A stretch of DNA of 64,000 bases from Sipunculus nudus. Taxonomy: Eukaryota > Annelida > Sipuncula > Golfingiida > Sipunculidae. Below are positions 1-12,480 of the stretch, piece by piece. Both the position numbers and the translations under genes were made by a program. Position 1 is the first letter of the stretch, and each line of letters starts with the position of its first letter. The notes under the pieces were generated by a model. That model searched no databases and was not told where the DNA came from. It worked only from the letters and a program-made list of their open reading frames with translations. The stretch is taken from assembly GCA_026874595.1 (NCBI GenBank), contig CM049320.1, positions 46,328,714 to 46,392,713 on the forward strand, written 5' to 3'.

Positions 1-1566
1 AGATATTGGCCTGATTTTTGGTGTGTGGGCTGATATAGACCAGTTACAGATCGAGTTCGCGTTTTGTCCTGGTTGACCTATTTTTGACTGTTTTACGGAT
101 CCTGAACATAGAAAATTTCATGAAAAATATGAAATTTCATGACAAATCCACATGTACAGACTTTTTTTCGCAATGCCTGCAGATATTGGCCTGATTTTTG
201 GTGTGTTAGCAGATATTGACCAGTTACAGATTGAGTTCGCGTTTTGTCCAAGTTGACCTACTTTTGACCATTGGACAGTGCTCTAACATAGAAAATTTCA
301 TAAAAAAGTGCACATGTATGGACTTTATTTCGCAGTGCCTGCAGATACGGGCCTGATTTTTGGTGTGTAGGCAGATAATGACCAGTTACAGATCGAGTTC
401 TTGTTTTGTCCCAGTTGACTTACTTTTGACCATTTGACTGCTCCTGAACATAGAAAGTTTCATGAAAAATAGAAAATTTCATAACAAATGCATATGTACT
501 GACTTTTTTTCCTCAATGCCTGCAGATACCACCCTGATTTTTTATGTGTGGGCAGATAATGACAGTTACAAATCAAGTTTGCGTTTCGTCCCGGTTGACC
601 TACTTTTGACTGTTTTACAGCTCCTAAACTAAGAAAATTTCATGAAAAATAGAAATTTTCATGACAAATACACATGTACGGACTTTTTTTCGCAATGCCT
701 GCAGATATTGGCCTGATTTTTTGTGTGTGGGCAGATAATGACCAGTTACAGATGGAGTTCGCGTTTCGTCCCAGTTGACCTACTTTTGAAGGTTTTACGC
801 CTCCTTAACTTAGAAAACCTCATGAAAAATAGAAATATTCATGACAGATACACATGTACAGACTTTTTTTCGCAATGCCTGCAGGTATTGGCCTGATTTT
901 TTGTGTGTGGGCAGATATAGACCAGTTTCAGATAGAGTTCGCGTTTCGTCCCGGTTGACCTACTTTTGACCGTTTTACGGTGAAAAATATGAAATTTCAT
1001 GACAAATACACATGTACAGACTTTTTTTCGCAATGCCTGCAGATATTGGCCTGATTTTTGGTGTGTGGGCAGATATTGACCAGTTACAGATCGAGTTCGC
1101 GTTTTGTCCCAGTTGACCGACTTTTGACCATTTGACTGTGCTCTAACATAGAAAATTTCATAAAAAAGTGCACATGTATGGACTTTTTTCACAGTGCCTG
1201 CAGATACAGCCTGATTTTTGGTGTGTAGGCAGATAATGACCAGTTACAGATCAAGTTCTTGTTTTGTCCCGGTTGACCTACTTTTCATTGTTTTACGGCT
1301 CCTAAGCATAGAAAATTTCATGAAAGACAGAAATTTTTATGGAAAATGCACATGTATGGACTTTTTTTCACAATGCCTGCATATACTGGCATGATTTTTG
1401 GTGTGTTGCTTGATAATGACCCGTTACAGATCGAGTTTGCATTTTGCCCTTGTTGACCTACTTTTGACCATGCGACACCTCCTGAACTTAAAAAATTTTT
1501 CAAAATTTTACAAATGTTTCTAATTTTTCCCAGGCGAGGGCATTCGTGTCGTGCCGACACATCTTG
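1..1566 (+). mobile_element. Family C element (copy C1), right part, tandem-core Helentron-like
   Basis: Right part of an element that starts outside the window. It contains eight to nine tandem units of about 161 or 180 bases; the phrase GGCCTGATTTTTGG or a close variant recurs near 1, 181, 343, 523, 702, 882, 1041, 1200 and 1380. The 3' end has three parts seen again in copy C2: GCGAGGGCATT (1534-1544), a hairpin GTGTCG-TGC-CGACAC (1546-1560) and a terminal CTTG followed by T. Open frames across these units are read-through of satellite-like DNA. Assignment to Helentron-like elements is from architecture only. Confidence 0.75.
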
Positions 1567-1913
1567 TTTAAAAGATTGTTACAATAATCCTAAAGCTGCA
1601 AATTCAAGGATATTAAGTTCTAAGATTTTTTGGTTACAAGGTCATTGGTTAAGGTCACAGGACTGTCATTCTAAATTTCTCTCAAAATATCCTTATAGAA
1701 AAATTCAACTGAGCGTTGAGATCCATGGGTGCCTAGTTGTGTTGTGGGCACCCATGCCAAAATTTCAGCAGTGATGTTTGTGTAATTGTTTCATATTCAA
1801 AATGTTTAGTACCTGCATTGTTCATATACATGAGAAGTCATAGTCAAGCATTGAAGCATTATACCTGGTGTATTTCCCCAATGGACAGGTTAGCATTAGG
1901 CCTGTAGGCCTTG
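1567..1913 (+). mobile_element. Decayed B right end followed by family A right end
   Basis: A degenerate family B terminus (1704-1738: CAACTGAGCG, then a CCATGG-centred hairpin and CCTAG) precedes about 175 bases that match the right end of family A seen at 9.73-9.90, 46.0-46.19 and 61.64-61.83 kb. The A terminus has the inverted arm CAGGTTAGC, hairpin AGGCCTGTAGGCCT and CTTG. The first 135 bases (1567-1703) show nothing I recognise. Confidence 0.65.
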
Positions 1914-2638
1914 TTTTATCAAATTTTCCATTATTGTGTGTGTGGGGGGGGGGGGGGTAATTGGGAGCCCCACAGCTCAAAGGATATGGGTAACAGAGAC
2001 CTTATTTCTGGTTTTCATGGAGACTTTTCATAGGTTTCTCACTGTGTCAAGAATGAAGATTCTCAGTCCAGTCTTTACAATTTGGGCCCTGTTAACAGAT
2101 GTTCATATTTTTAAAGGTCTCAAAAATAGAGAAAACAATTCGTAAAAAATCGAAAAACACAGGTGGCGCCACCAGTCTGCAAGAACTGATGAAACATCCC
2201 AAGATCAATATGTTTGCCAAAAATCATGACCATCAGTGATGTAGTTAATGAGATATTGAAGTTTTTGTATGAAATTTTTGACTATTCTGGGGGGGTACCT
2301 TGGGGCCCCATAGCTTGAAGGATATGGGTAACAGAGACCAAATTTCTGGTTTCCATGGAGACTTTTCATAGGTCTCTCAGTGTGTCAAGAATGAAGATTC
2401 TAGATCCAGTCTTTACGATTTGTGCCCTGTTAACAGATGTTCACATTTTTAAAGGTCTCAAAAATAGAGAAAAAAATTTGTAAAAAATCGAAAAATACAG
2501 GTGGCGCCACCAGTCTGCAGGAACTGATGGAACATCTCATGATCAATATGTATGCCAAAAATCATGACCATCAGTGATGTAGTTAATGAGATATTGAAGT
2601 TTTTGTATGAAATTTTTGACTATTCTGGGGGGGTACTT
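1914..2638 (-). repeat. Family E core units, reverse orientation
   Basis: Two tandem units of about 310-350 bases, each with a G run (1943-1957, 2288-2295, 2625-2632), a phrase ATATGGGTAACAGAGACC and a perfect GGTGGCGCCACC palindrome (2162-2173, 2500-2511). The same unit lies in the opposite orientation at 3.3-4.08, 9.9-10.25, 12.16-12.48, 19.74-20.1 and 61.83-62.4 kb. E has a B-like left end (19736), so I treat it as a subfamily of B. Confidence 0.75.
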
Positions 2639-3305
2639 TGGTCAAACCACTGCAGAGATATGAGTGATTCTAACCCAAGGCAGACAAACAGATGGACGCT
2701 GTGCAAAAATGGCTGCAGGTGGCCCCACCATTTTAGTATATGTTCTAGAACTATCCAAGGGCTACATTTGTGTAAAATTTTTTTTCCTGATTGGTCAAAC
2801 CGTTCCCGAGATATGAGCATGGATGTCTGCAGTGTTAATGTGAATATGGGTGGCGCCACCTGTCATAAAATCAAGAAAGCTATCTAGGATGTATACGCAT
2901 GCCGAATTTTAGGTAAATTAGTCAAACCACTGCAGAGGTATGAGTGATTTTAACCCAAGACAGATGAACAGATGGACATGTACAAACATGGTTGAAGGTG
3001 GGGCCACCTTTTTTGTGTATGTTATAAAGCTATCCAAGGGCTACATTTGTAACAAATTTTTTTCCTGATCGTTTTCCTGAACGGTTTCGGAGATATGTGA
3101 GTTTGTGTGGAAACAGACGCACAAATAGACACTGGGCAGAGAGGAAAAGTCAGAGGTCAAGGCTACTTGGTTAGGCACCAGTTCACATGTGACCCGATAA
3201 CTTGTGTAAGTTTTGGAAAAATCTGTCCAGTAGTCTCAGAGGAGTTCTCCGGAAACGAACGCTGCAGCGGCGGCGGTGGAACCCGGTCAAAAACATAGTA
3301 TCCGA
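2639..3305 (-). mobile_element. Family D fragment, reverse orientation
   Basis: Reverse complement of D core units, including ATATGAGCATGGATGTCTGC and a perfect palindrome at 2849-2860, ending in the GGCGGCGGTGGAACCCGGTC-type sequence and CATAGTATCCG that belong to the D left end (compare 12481-12560). The outermost part of the D hairpin is missing, so the copy is truncated exactly where it joins E at about 3305. Confidence 0.65.
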
Positions 3306-4085
3306 CAAAACAACTACAACACTGATGGTCATGATTTTTGGCATACATATTGATCAAGAGGTGTTCCATCAGTTCTTGCAGACTGGTGGCACCACCTGTA
3401 TTTTTTGATTTTTTACAAATTGTTTTCTCTAATTTTTGAGACCTTTAAAAATGTGGAAATCTGTTAACAGGGCACAAATCTTAACAACTGGACCTAGAAT
3501 CTTCATTCTTGACACACAGGGAGACCCATGAAAAGTCTCCATGGAAACATGAAATTAGGTCTCTGTTACCCATATCCTTTGAGCTATGGCACTCCAAAGT
3601 ACAGCTCAGAATAATGGAAAATTTGATTCAAAAGGTGAAGTATCTGAACAACTTATGCAGTGATCACTAATTGTTTGCATGGATATTGATCATGGAGTGT
3701 TTCATCAGTTTCTGCAGACTGGTGGCACCACCTGTATTTGTTTCAGGTTTTATACAATTTTTATCTCTATTATTGAGACCTTTAAAGATATGAACATCTG
3801 TTAACAGGGCACAAATCATAATAACTGGACCTAGAATCATTCTTGACACACAGGGAGACCCATGAAAAGTCTCCATTGAAACCTGGAATAAGGTCTCTGT
3901 TACCCATATCCTTTGAGCTGAATGGCTCCAAATACCCCCCCCCCCCCCAGAATCATGAAAAATTTGATACATAAACTGCAGTATCTCAATAACTACAACA
4001 CTGATGGTCATGATTTTTGGCAAACATATTGATCATGAGGTGTTCCATCAGTTTCTGCAGACTGGATGCACCACTTGTATTTTTT
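3306..4085 (+). repeat. Family E core units, forward orientation
   Basis: About two units of E in forward orientation, with CTGGTGGCACCACCTGTATT in each (near 3383 and 3719), a C run at about 3937-3949, and the phrase GGTCTCTGTTACCCATATCC. The palindrome is decayed here (GGCGCC to GGCACC). The array is interrupted by family A at 4086 and resumes at 9904. Confidence 0.75.
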
Positions 4086-6162
4086 AGCAAACCTGTCCGC
4101 CGTCCGCCGTCCAGGGTTGGCTTTCCGCCGTCCATGGCTGTAAGTCAGAAACTGTCAGAGCTAGCAGCTCCAAATTACTTGTAAGAAGTCGTCACATGTG
4201 AAACTTGGTGCCCTGGAGCTTATTATTATGTATCTGCATTAATTAAGATTTCATAGAGAAAAAGCTTAAAAACCTTTAAAAATCTTCTTCTCTGAAACTG
4301 TCCAGCCAAATTGTCCAATATTTCACAGAAATGATCTCTGGAACAATCTCTCTCAAGTTTGTTCGAATGGTTCCAGTTCGGAGATTTTTTGCCGAGTTAC
4401 AGGAGGTTGAACTTAGTCATCTGTCCAAAAAAGCACACTAAAATTAAAATCTCAGAAACGGCTAGAGCTATAATGACCAAATTTTATACCAATGTTTGTC
4501 ACATATGTCATATCTGATTTTGAGGTATTGGTGGCGCCACCTACATTGATGTGTTTTTTACAAGCGAAAATGTAATTTTAAACTCTTCTAGCTTATACAC
4601 TGATTTATGATGAAACTGTTCAGCTGATTGGTTTAAACTTTACAAGAATTATTCTATGATAGGGTTCTGACAGTTTTATAAGAACAGATTTGGGTGACCT
4701 CTGACCTTTCCTTGCTGCCCAGTGTCCATTTGTGCGTCTGTTTCCACACATAAACCCACATATCTCGGGAACTGTTTGACCGATCAGGCTAAAAATTTTG
4801 CACAAATGTAGCCCTTTGATAGCTTTATAACATACACTAAAAATGGTGGTGCCACCTGCAACCATTTTTGCACAGTGTCCATCTGTTCATCTGTCTTGGG
4901 TTAAAATTACTCATATCTCAGCAGTGGTTTGACTTATCCACCTGAAATTTTGCAGGTTTATACATCCTGGACAGCTTTCTTGATTTTATGACAGGTGGCA
5001 CCACCTACATTCACATTTACTCTGCAGACATCCAAGCTCATATCTTGGGAACCGTATGACCGATTAGGCCAAAATTTTGCATGTGTATAGATCTTACATA
5101 GCTCTTCATCATAGGCAAAACTGGTGGTGCAACCTTCAACCACTTATGCACAGCTTCCATCTGTTCATCTGCCTTTGGATAAAATCACTCATATCTCAGC
5201 AGTGATTTGACTTATCCACCTGAATTTTTGCAGTTTTATACATCCTGGACAGGTTTCTCGATTTTATGACAGGTGGCGCCACCTATGTTCACATTTACTC
5301 TGCAGACATCCAAGCTCATATCTCGGGAACCGTTTGACTGATTAGGCCAAAATTTTGCATGTGTATAGATCTCACATAGCTCTTTATCAAAGGCAAAACT
5401 GGTGGTGCCACCTGCAACCATTTATGCACAGCGTCCATCTGTTCATCTGCCTTAGGTTAAAATCACTCATATCTCAGCAGTGGTTTGACTTTTCCACTTG
5501 AAATTTTGCAGGTATTTTACATCCTTGACAGCTTTCTTGATTTTATGAAGGTGGCGCCACCTACATTCACGTTTACTCTGCAGACATCCAAGCTCATATC
5601 TCGGGAACCATTTGACTGATTGGGCAAAAAGTTTGCACCTGAATAGATCTCACATAGCTCTTCATCATAGGCAAAACTGGTGGCGCCATCTGCAACCACT
5701 TATGCACAGCGTCCATCTGTTCATCTGCCTTGGGATAAAATCGCTCATATCTCAGCAGTGGTTTGACTTTTCCACTTGAAATTTTGCTGGTATTTTACAT
5801 CCTCGACAGCTTTCTCGATTTATGACAGGTGGCGCCACCTACATTCACGTTTTAGCTGCAGACATCCATGCTTATATGCAGCACACCTCACTCTATTTCC
5901 CCTTGCCACTTAATCCATGCCTCACTTCACCCATCCCACTCTGATTTCTGCGGATACACATAGTGGCTTGTGGACTGCCCTTATTCTAGTTTTAAAATGT
6001 CCTAGTCCGCAAACTTGCAGGTCAGAAACGTCCATTTTGCTGAAATCATAATGACTAAGGTAGATATGCAGGACTTAGGAGGATCAACATTAAATTTTAA
6101 AAATAAACCTCCATTCATACTCCTAAACTTTGCACAGGTTCGCATTAGGCCTGTAGGCCTTG
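4086..6162 (+). mobile_element. Family A element (A1) carrying a nested D
   Basis: Starts after a T run with AGCAAACCTGTC, a variant of the A left end AGCGAACCTGTG, followed by GTCCGCCGTCC-type sequence. It ends with GCACAGGTTCGC, the hairpin AGGCCTGTAGGCCT and CTTG. The 3' part of a D element lies inside (about 4688-5989). The same D-in-A junction (TTCTAGTTTTAAAATGTCC) recurs at 56045-56063, so the composite has copied itself. A palindrome copy at 4530-4541 belongs to the A core. Confidence 0.75.
4688..5989 (+). mobile_element. Family D (D1) nested in A1, left end missing
   Basis: D core units of about 280-289 bases; CATCTGTTCATCTGCC recurs at about 4870, 5159, 5438 and 5721. Palindromes are perfect at 5272-5283, 5550-5561 and 5828-5839 and decayed elsewhere. 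The right end has CTGCGGATACAC (5947-5958), a weak TAGT...GGAC stem and CTAG at 5986-5989, followed by T. There is no D left hairpin, so the left boundary is approximate. Confidence 0.7.
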
Positions 6163-6174
6163 TTTCAAATTTTT

Positions 6175-9100
6175 AGCGAACCTGTGAGCTTATGGGATGG
6201 TGTGGCGTCGTCCGGCGTCCGTCGGCCGGCGTCTGTCGTCTGTACGTTAACCCATACTCTCTTGAAAACGGCAAGAGGTAGCATCACAGAAATTTTATGC
6301 AAAAAATTAGTCATCTAAAAAACTATATCGGATTTTGCTTATTTTTTGGCTAACTGCATTTTCTTAGATTTTATAGGGAAAAAGCTAAAAAAGCTTTAAA
6401 AATCTTCTTCTCCAAAACTGTTCAGCCAAATTGTCCAATATTTCACAGATATGATTCCTAGAATAATCTTTCTCAAGTTTGTTCGAATGGTTTAAGTTCG
6501 GTGATTTTTGGCCGAGTTACAGGAAGTTGAACTTAGTCATCTGTCCATAAAAGCATACTAAAAAAAAAATCTCAGAAACGGCTGGAGCTGTCATCACCAA
6601 ATTTTATGCCAATGTTGTTCACATGAGACATATCTGATATTGAGGTATTGGTGGTGCCACCTGCGTTGACCTTTTTTGTACTGGGGTCATCAGTGCCCGT
6701 ATCATACTGACGGCTACAAAAAACTTCTTCTCTGAAACCATATGGCCAAATAGTTTAATATCGCACAGAAATGATCCTAGGGTAGTGCTTTCTGAAATTT
6801 GTTCAAATGGTCTAAGTTCAGTGACTTTTGGCTGAGTTATGGGAAGCTGAATTTAGTCATATGCTGTAACAGCCCATTTTAGCTCAGTTGCTACAAAGAT
6901 CTTCTCCTCAAAAACCACTGGGCCAAATTCTTAAATCCCACACATAAATTATCCTTAGATGTTGATAATTCAAGTTTGTTCAAATGGTTTTGGTTCAGTG
7001 ATTTTTGGCTGAGTTATGGGAAGCTTAACTTAGCCATTTTGCTGTATTTTCCCATACGAGTTATAAACATGTACAAATTTTTTTGACTGACCCTACAGAG
7101 GCCAATTTGTTTAATATTTTACAAGAATAATCCCCTTAATAATTCTTATAATAATTGTTTTTTATGGTTCCAAAGAATGAATTTTGGCTGAATTATAAAG
7201 GTTCAATTGAGTCATTTTACCATATATGTTAGCTGTGTGAAGCAGATACACAGATACATCTAGATACATCTAGACTGGCACCAGTTTATCAGCCTTTATT
7301 ACATCATGCCTCTAGACATTTAGATTTCAGGTTATCTATGGTTAATATTGACAAGAATGTTTTTTATAAGCTTTTAAAAAATGTAGATTTATGATTTTTA
7401 GATATTCCTCATGCCAGGCAATGTTTACAATCACAGCTATACAGCTCTCTGTGGGTATAGAAAGACGGCTGTACATGGATTATAAATAATTGGTATCCAT
7501 AGTCAAATTAATTCAAGATTTTGCCTTCAGTGAGATGTATCTGTATTACAATTTTGCATTAATATGCATCTGTATTAATTTTTAGTGAACCTGTGAACTA
7601 ATGCGATGGTGTGGTGGCGTTTGTCTTCTGTACTTTTACCCATACTATTTTGATAATGATTGGAGCTAGCATCATGAAATTTAATGCAAAAATTAGCCAT
7701 CTGAAAATTTTCTTAAATTTTATAGAGAAAAAACTGAAAAAACCTTTAAAAATCTTCTCCTCCGAAACACTCAAGCCAAATTGTTCAATATTTCACAGAA
7801 ATAATCTTTTATACCATCTCCCTCAGTTTTGTTCAGGAAGTTGAACTTAGTCATCTGTCCAAAAAAGCATACTAAAATGACAGTCTCAGAAACAGCCAGA
7901 GCTATCATCACCAAATTTTTTGCCAGTGTTGGTCACATGAGTCATATATGAAATTCAGGTATTGGTGGCGCCACCTGAATTGACCAATTTTTGTACGGGG
8001 GTCATTGGTCATCTGTACATTAATCCATAATTTCTCAGGAACAGCAGGAGCTACCATCCCCAGATTTTATGCAATAATCTGTCACATATCAAATTTTGTG
8101 GGATTCAGCTTATTTTTTTGTTACCTGCATTTACTTAGATTTTATAAGGAAAAAGCTGACAATATTTTAAAAGTCATCTTCTTGTAGACGGTCCAGCCAA
8201 ATTGTTAAATATTTTACATAAATGATCCCAGAGGCTAGCCCTCTCAAGTTTGTTCAAATGGTTTGTATTTGATGAATTTTAGTGGAGTTACACAAATTTG
8301 AACAGTCATTTGGCCGAGTAAGCATACTGACATAGTACTCTCAGAAATGACAGAAGCTAGCATTACCAGGTATTGTGCAAATGTTGGTCACATGACTCCT
8401 ATTTGAAGTTGTAGATTTAGTGGTGCCACCTACATTGACCTGTTTTTTATGGGCAAAAAGCCTCATAATTTTAGCTTCTTTCAGCTTAATGATGAAACTG
8501 TCAAGTTGAATCATTCAATTTTTCAAAAGAATTATCCTAGGAAATGGTTCTTTCAATCATATCAGAATATACTGAGTTTGTTGATTTTTGGTTGAGTTGT
8601 GAAAACCTTAAGTTGGTCTTATGGCCATTATTATGTCTTTTTCAAACTGAGGACTGCAATAGTGTTCTTCTACAAAATTATTATTTCAATTATATCTTCT
8701 ATAACATTGCACAAAAATTATTCTTAGGTGGCCTTTGTTCAAGTTTACTAGAATGATTTTTGGCAGAACTATTGGACCTTTAACAATGAAAGTACTGCAT
8801 CTTTTATTTTTCTAGTTATTTTGATAAAAAGTTTATGAATATGTCGGCTTGAAAAAAGAAATTTTAACCAGTCTTTCAGTATGTGCACAGATATCCCAAC
8901 AGGCAAAGATTGAATCTGTATCTTTAAATAGGTTGAGAAACTGCCAGCTGTTTCAGATTTGGGAACAGATCAAGAGTTCATTCAGTGCAGCCAGATATAG
9001 GTCAAGAGTTGTGCAACCAAGCACATGGCATGTGATCACCTCATGGGTGACATGTGAACACCTCATGGGCACCATGTAATCACTTCATGGATGTCAAGCC

Positions 9101-9903
9101 CCTCAGGGCAGGGCCCCTATATGAGCTTATGCAATGGTGTGGCTACTATTTCAGATTTGGCAACAGGCTAGAGGTCAGTCTGGATCTATTTATAGCTTTG
9201 GCAGACTGCCAACTGTATCAGATTAGGCAACAGGTCAAGAGTTCACTCAGTGCAGCCAGGTATGGGTCGGGAGTTTACTCAGTGCAGTAGCTGCATTCTA
9301 TTTATAGCTTTGGCAGACTGCCAACTGTGTCAGATTATGCAACAGGTCAAGAGTTCACTCAGTGCAGCCAGGTACAGGTTAAAAGTTCACTCAGTCTGGC
9401 CAGGTGCAGGTCATGAGTTCACTCAGTGCAGTAGTCTGAGCAAGCAATTTGTCACAGTTCACTCGGGGCAACAGCCTTTCTCACCTAAGCCTGGTCAGCC
9501 CCATGCATCAGACTCAAGGTAAGTTTGATGTATTGGCCTAATATTTTGACCTGTCTATGTGTCTTTGATGGCTTTCTCGCTCACAAGACAGGTGTCGCCA
9601 TCTGCCATGACTTTTGCACACGTTTTTCTCAGGAGGGGTTTGATATATCAGTCTGAAATTGGGCATATGTATACATCTCTGATAGCTTCGTTGTATACAA
9701 GTCTGGTGGTGCCAGCTACAATCTTTTTAGTGTTGTGTGCACCTATGCCAGAATTTCAGCAGTGATGTTTGTGTAATAGATTCTTATTCAAAATGTTTAG
9801 TACTTGCATAGTTCATATACATGAAAAGTAATGGTCCAGCATTGAAGCATTATACCTGGTGTATTTCCCAATGCACAGGTTCGCATTAGGCCTGTAGGCC
9901 TTG
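6175..9903 (+). mobile_element. Family A elements A2 and A3, one nested in or fused to the other
   Basis: A left end AGCGAACCTGTGAGC at 6175, only 12 bases after A1 ends. A second left end, AGTGAACCTGTGAACTA, lies at 7584. One right end (CACAGGTTCGC, AGGCCTGTAGGCCT, CTTG) closes at 9903. The core carries a palindrome at 7964-7975. From about 8930 to 9440 there is a short tandem region in which CAAGAGTTCACTCAGTGCAG recurs. No transposase or Rep/helicase reading frame is visible, so the copy is non-autonomous. It closely matches 41.48-46.19, 58.17-61.83 and 62.41-64.0 kb. Confidence 0.75.
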
Positions 9904-10252
9904 TTACAAATTTTTTTCTCTATTTTTGAGACCTTTAAAGATGTGGTTATCTGTCAACAGGGTACAAATAGTAACAACTGGACCTAGAATCTTCATTTTT
10001 GTCATGCAAAGAGGCCCATGAAAAGTGTCTGTGGAAACCTGAAATTAGGTCTCTGTTTCCCATATCCTTCAAGCTATAGGAATCCGAAGTATCCCTCAGA
10101 ATAATGGACGATTTGATACAAAAGCTGAAGTATCTGAACAACTAATGCAGAGATCAGCATGATTCTGTGCATGGATATTGATTATGGAGTGTTTCATCTG
10201 TTTCTGCAGACTGGTGGTGCCACCTATATTTTATTCAATTAATCTAATTTTT
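9904..10252 (+). repeat. Family E fragment, resumed after the A insertion
   Basis: Starts TTACAAATTTTTTTCTCTAT and continues the E unit interrupted at 4085 (TTTCTCTATTTTTGAGACC). It ends at the point where family C inserts. The C element ends at 12158 and E continues there with TTTTCTCTATTTTTTAGACC, so the C insertion site can be read directly. Confidence 0.7.
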
Positions 10253-12158
10253 ATGCCCCCGCCACAAAGTGGCCGGGGCATATAGTTTTACCCATGTCCG
10301 TCATTCCGTCCTTAAGTCCTTCCGTCATTCCGAAATCAAACAGTTGTACAGACTTTTTTTCACAATGCCTGCAGATATTGGCCTGTTTTTTGGTGTGTAA
10401 GCAGATATAGACCAGTTACAGATCAAGTTCGCGTTTCCTCCCGGTTGACCTACTTTTGACCGTTTTACGGCTCCTAAACTTAGAAAATTTCATGAAAAAT
10501 AGAACTATTCAGGACAGATACACATGTACGGACTTTTTTTCGCAATGCCTGCAGATATTGGCCTGATTTTTGGTGTGTGGGCAGATATAGACCAGTTACA
10601 GATCGAGTTCATGTTTCCTCCCGGTTGACCTACTTTTGACTGTTTTACGGCTCCTAAACTTAGAAAATTTCATGAAAAATAGAAATATTCATGACAGATA
10701 CACTTGTACGGACTTTTTTTCGCAATGCCTGCAGATATTGCCCTTATTTTTGGTGTGTGGGCAGATATAGACCAGTTACAGATCGAGTTCATGTTTCCTC
10801 CCGGTTGACCTACTTTTGACCGTTTTACGGCTCCTAAACTTAGAAAATTTCATGAAAAATATGAAATTTCATGACAAATACACATGTACGGAATTTTTTT
10901 CGCAGTGCCTGCAGATATTGGCCTGATTTTTTGGGTGCGTACAGATATAGACCAGTTACAGATCGAGTTCACATTTCTTCCCAGTTGACCTACTTTTGAC
11001 CGTTTTACGGCTCCTAAACTTAGAAATTTTCATGAAAAATAGAAATATTCATGACAGATACACATGTACGGACTTTTTTTCGCAATGCCTGCAGATATTG
11101 GCCTGATTTTTGGTGTGTTGGCAGATATTGACCAGTTACAGATGTAGTTCGCATTTCGTCCCGGTTGACCTACTTTTGACTGTTTTACGGCTCCTGAACA
11201 TAGAAAATTTCATGTAAAATATATATTTTCATGACAAATACACTTGTACAGAATTTTCTTCGCAATACCTGCAGATATTCGCCTGATTTTTGGTGTGTGG
11301 GCAGATATTGACAAGTTACAGACGGAGTTCGCATTTCGTCCCCGTTGACCTACTTTTGACTGTTATACGGCTCCTGAACATAGAAAATTTCATGTAAAAT
11401 ATATATTTTCATGACAAATACACTTGTACAGACTTTTCTTCACAATACCTGCAGATATTGGCCTGATTTTTGGTGTGTGGGCAGATAATGACCAGTTACA
11501 GATCAAGTTCACGTTTTGTCCCAGTTGACCTATTTTTGACTGTTTGACGGTGCTCTAACATAGAAAATTTCATAAAAAGGCGCACATGTATGAACTTTTT
11601 TTCGCAGTGCATGCAGATACGGGCCTGATTTTTGGTGTGTAGGCAGATTATGACCAGTTACAGATCGAGTTCTTGTTTTGTCTCAGTTGACCTACTTTTG
11701 ACCATTTGACTGCTCCTGAACATAGAAAGTTTCATGAAAAATATAAATTTTCATAACAAATGCATATGTACTGACTTTTTTTCATCAATGCCTGCAGATA
11801 CCACCCTGATTTTTTTTGTGTGGGCAGATAATGACAGTTACAGATCGAGTTTGCGTTTCATCCCGGTTGACCTACTTTTGATTGTTTTACGGCTCCTAAA
11901 CATAGAAAATTTCATGAAAGACAGAAATTTTTATGGAAAATGCACATGTATGGACTTTTTTTCACAATGCCTGCATATACTGGCATGATTTTTGGTGTGT
12001 TGCTTGATAATGACCCGTTACAGATCGAGTTTGTATTTTGCCCTGTTGACCTACTTTTGACCATACGACACCTCCTGAACTTAAAAAAATTTCCAAATTT
12101 TACAAATGATTCTAATTTGCCCAAAGCGAGGGCATTCGTGTCGTTCCGACACATCTAG
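10253..12158 (+). mobile_element. Family C element (C2), both ends present
   Basis: Complete copy of 1.9 kb. The 5' hairpin (10253-10281) runs ATGCCCCCGCC to GGGGCAT and is followed by GTCCGTCATTCCGTCC-type sequence. The core has units of exactly 180 bases from about 10371 to 11451, then mixed 161- and 180-base units. The 3' end has GCGAGGGCATT (12126-12136, inverted match to the 5' arm), hairpin GTGTCG-TTC-CGACAC (12138-12152) and CTAG (12155-12158). Host E sequence flanks both sides with no obvious target duplication beyond T. No coding capacity is visible. Confidence 0.8.
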
Positions 12159-12480
12159 TTTTCTCTATTTTTTAGACCTTTAAGGATGCTGTCATCTGTC
12201 AACAAGGCAAAAATTGTATCAACTGGACCAAGAATCTTCATTCTTGTCATGCAAGGAGGCCCATGAAAAGTGCCTGTGGAAACCTGAAATTAGGTCTCTG
12301 TTACCCATATCCTTCATGCTATAGGACTCTGAAGTATCCCTCAGAATAATGGAAAATTTGATACAAAAGCTGAAGTATCTGAACAACTAATGCAGAGATC
12401 AGCATGTTTCTTTGCATGGATATTGACCATTAAGTGTTTTTATTAGTTTCTGCAGACTGGTAGAGCCACCTGTATTTTTT
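12159..12480 (+). repeat. Family E fragment between C2 and D2
   Basis: Continuation of the E unit split by C2; contains GAAACCTGAAATTAGGTCTC and ends CCTGTATTTTTT where D2 inserts. Confidence 0.7.

Noticed and set aside
839-1192. 117-codon minus-strand open frame in the left array
   Set aside because: It reads across tandem units of family C and repeats itself; it is satellite translation with no domain.
2552-4023. Repeated frames beginning MPKIMTIS in E units
   Set aside because: They occur at the same place in each E unit and include polyglycine from the G run; no codon-level evidence of coding.
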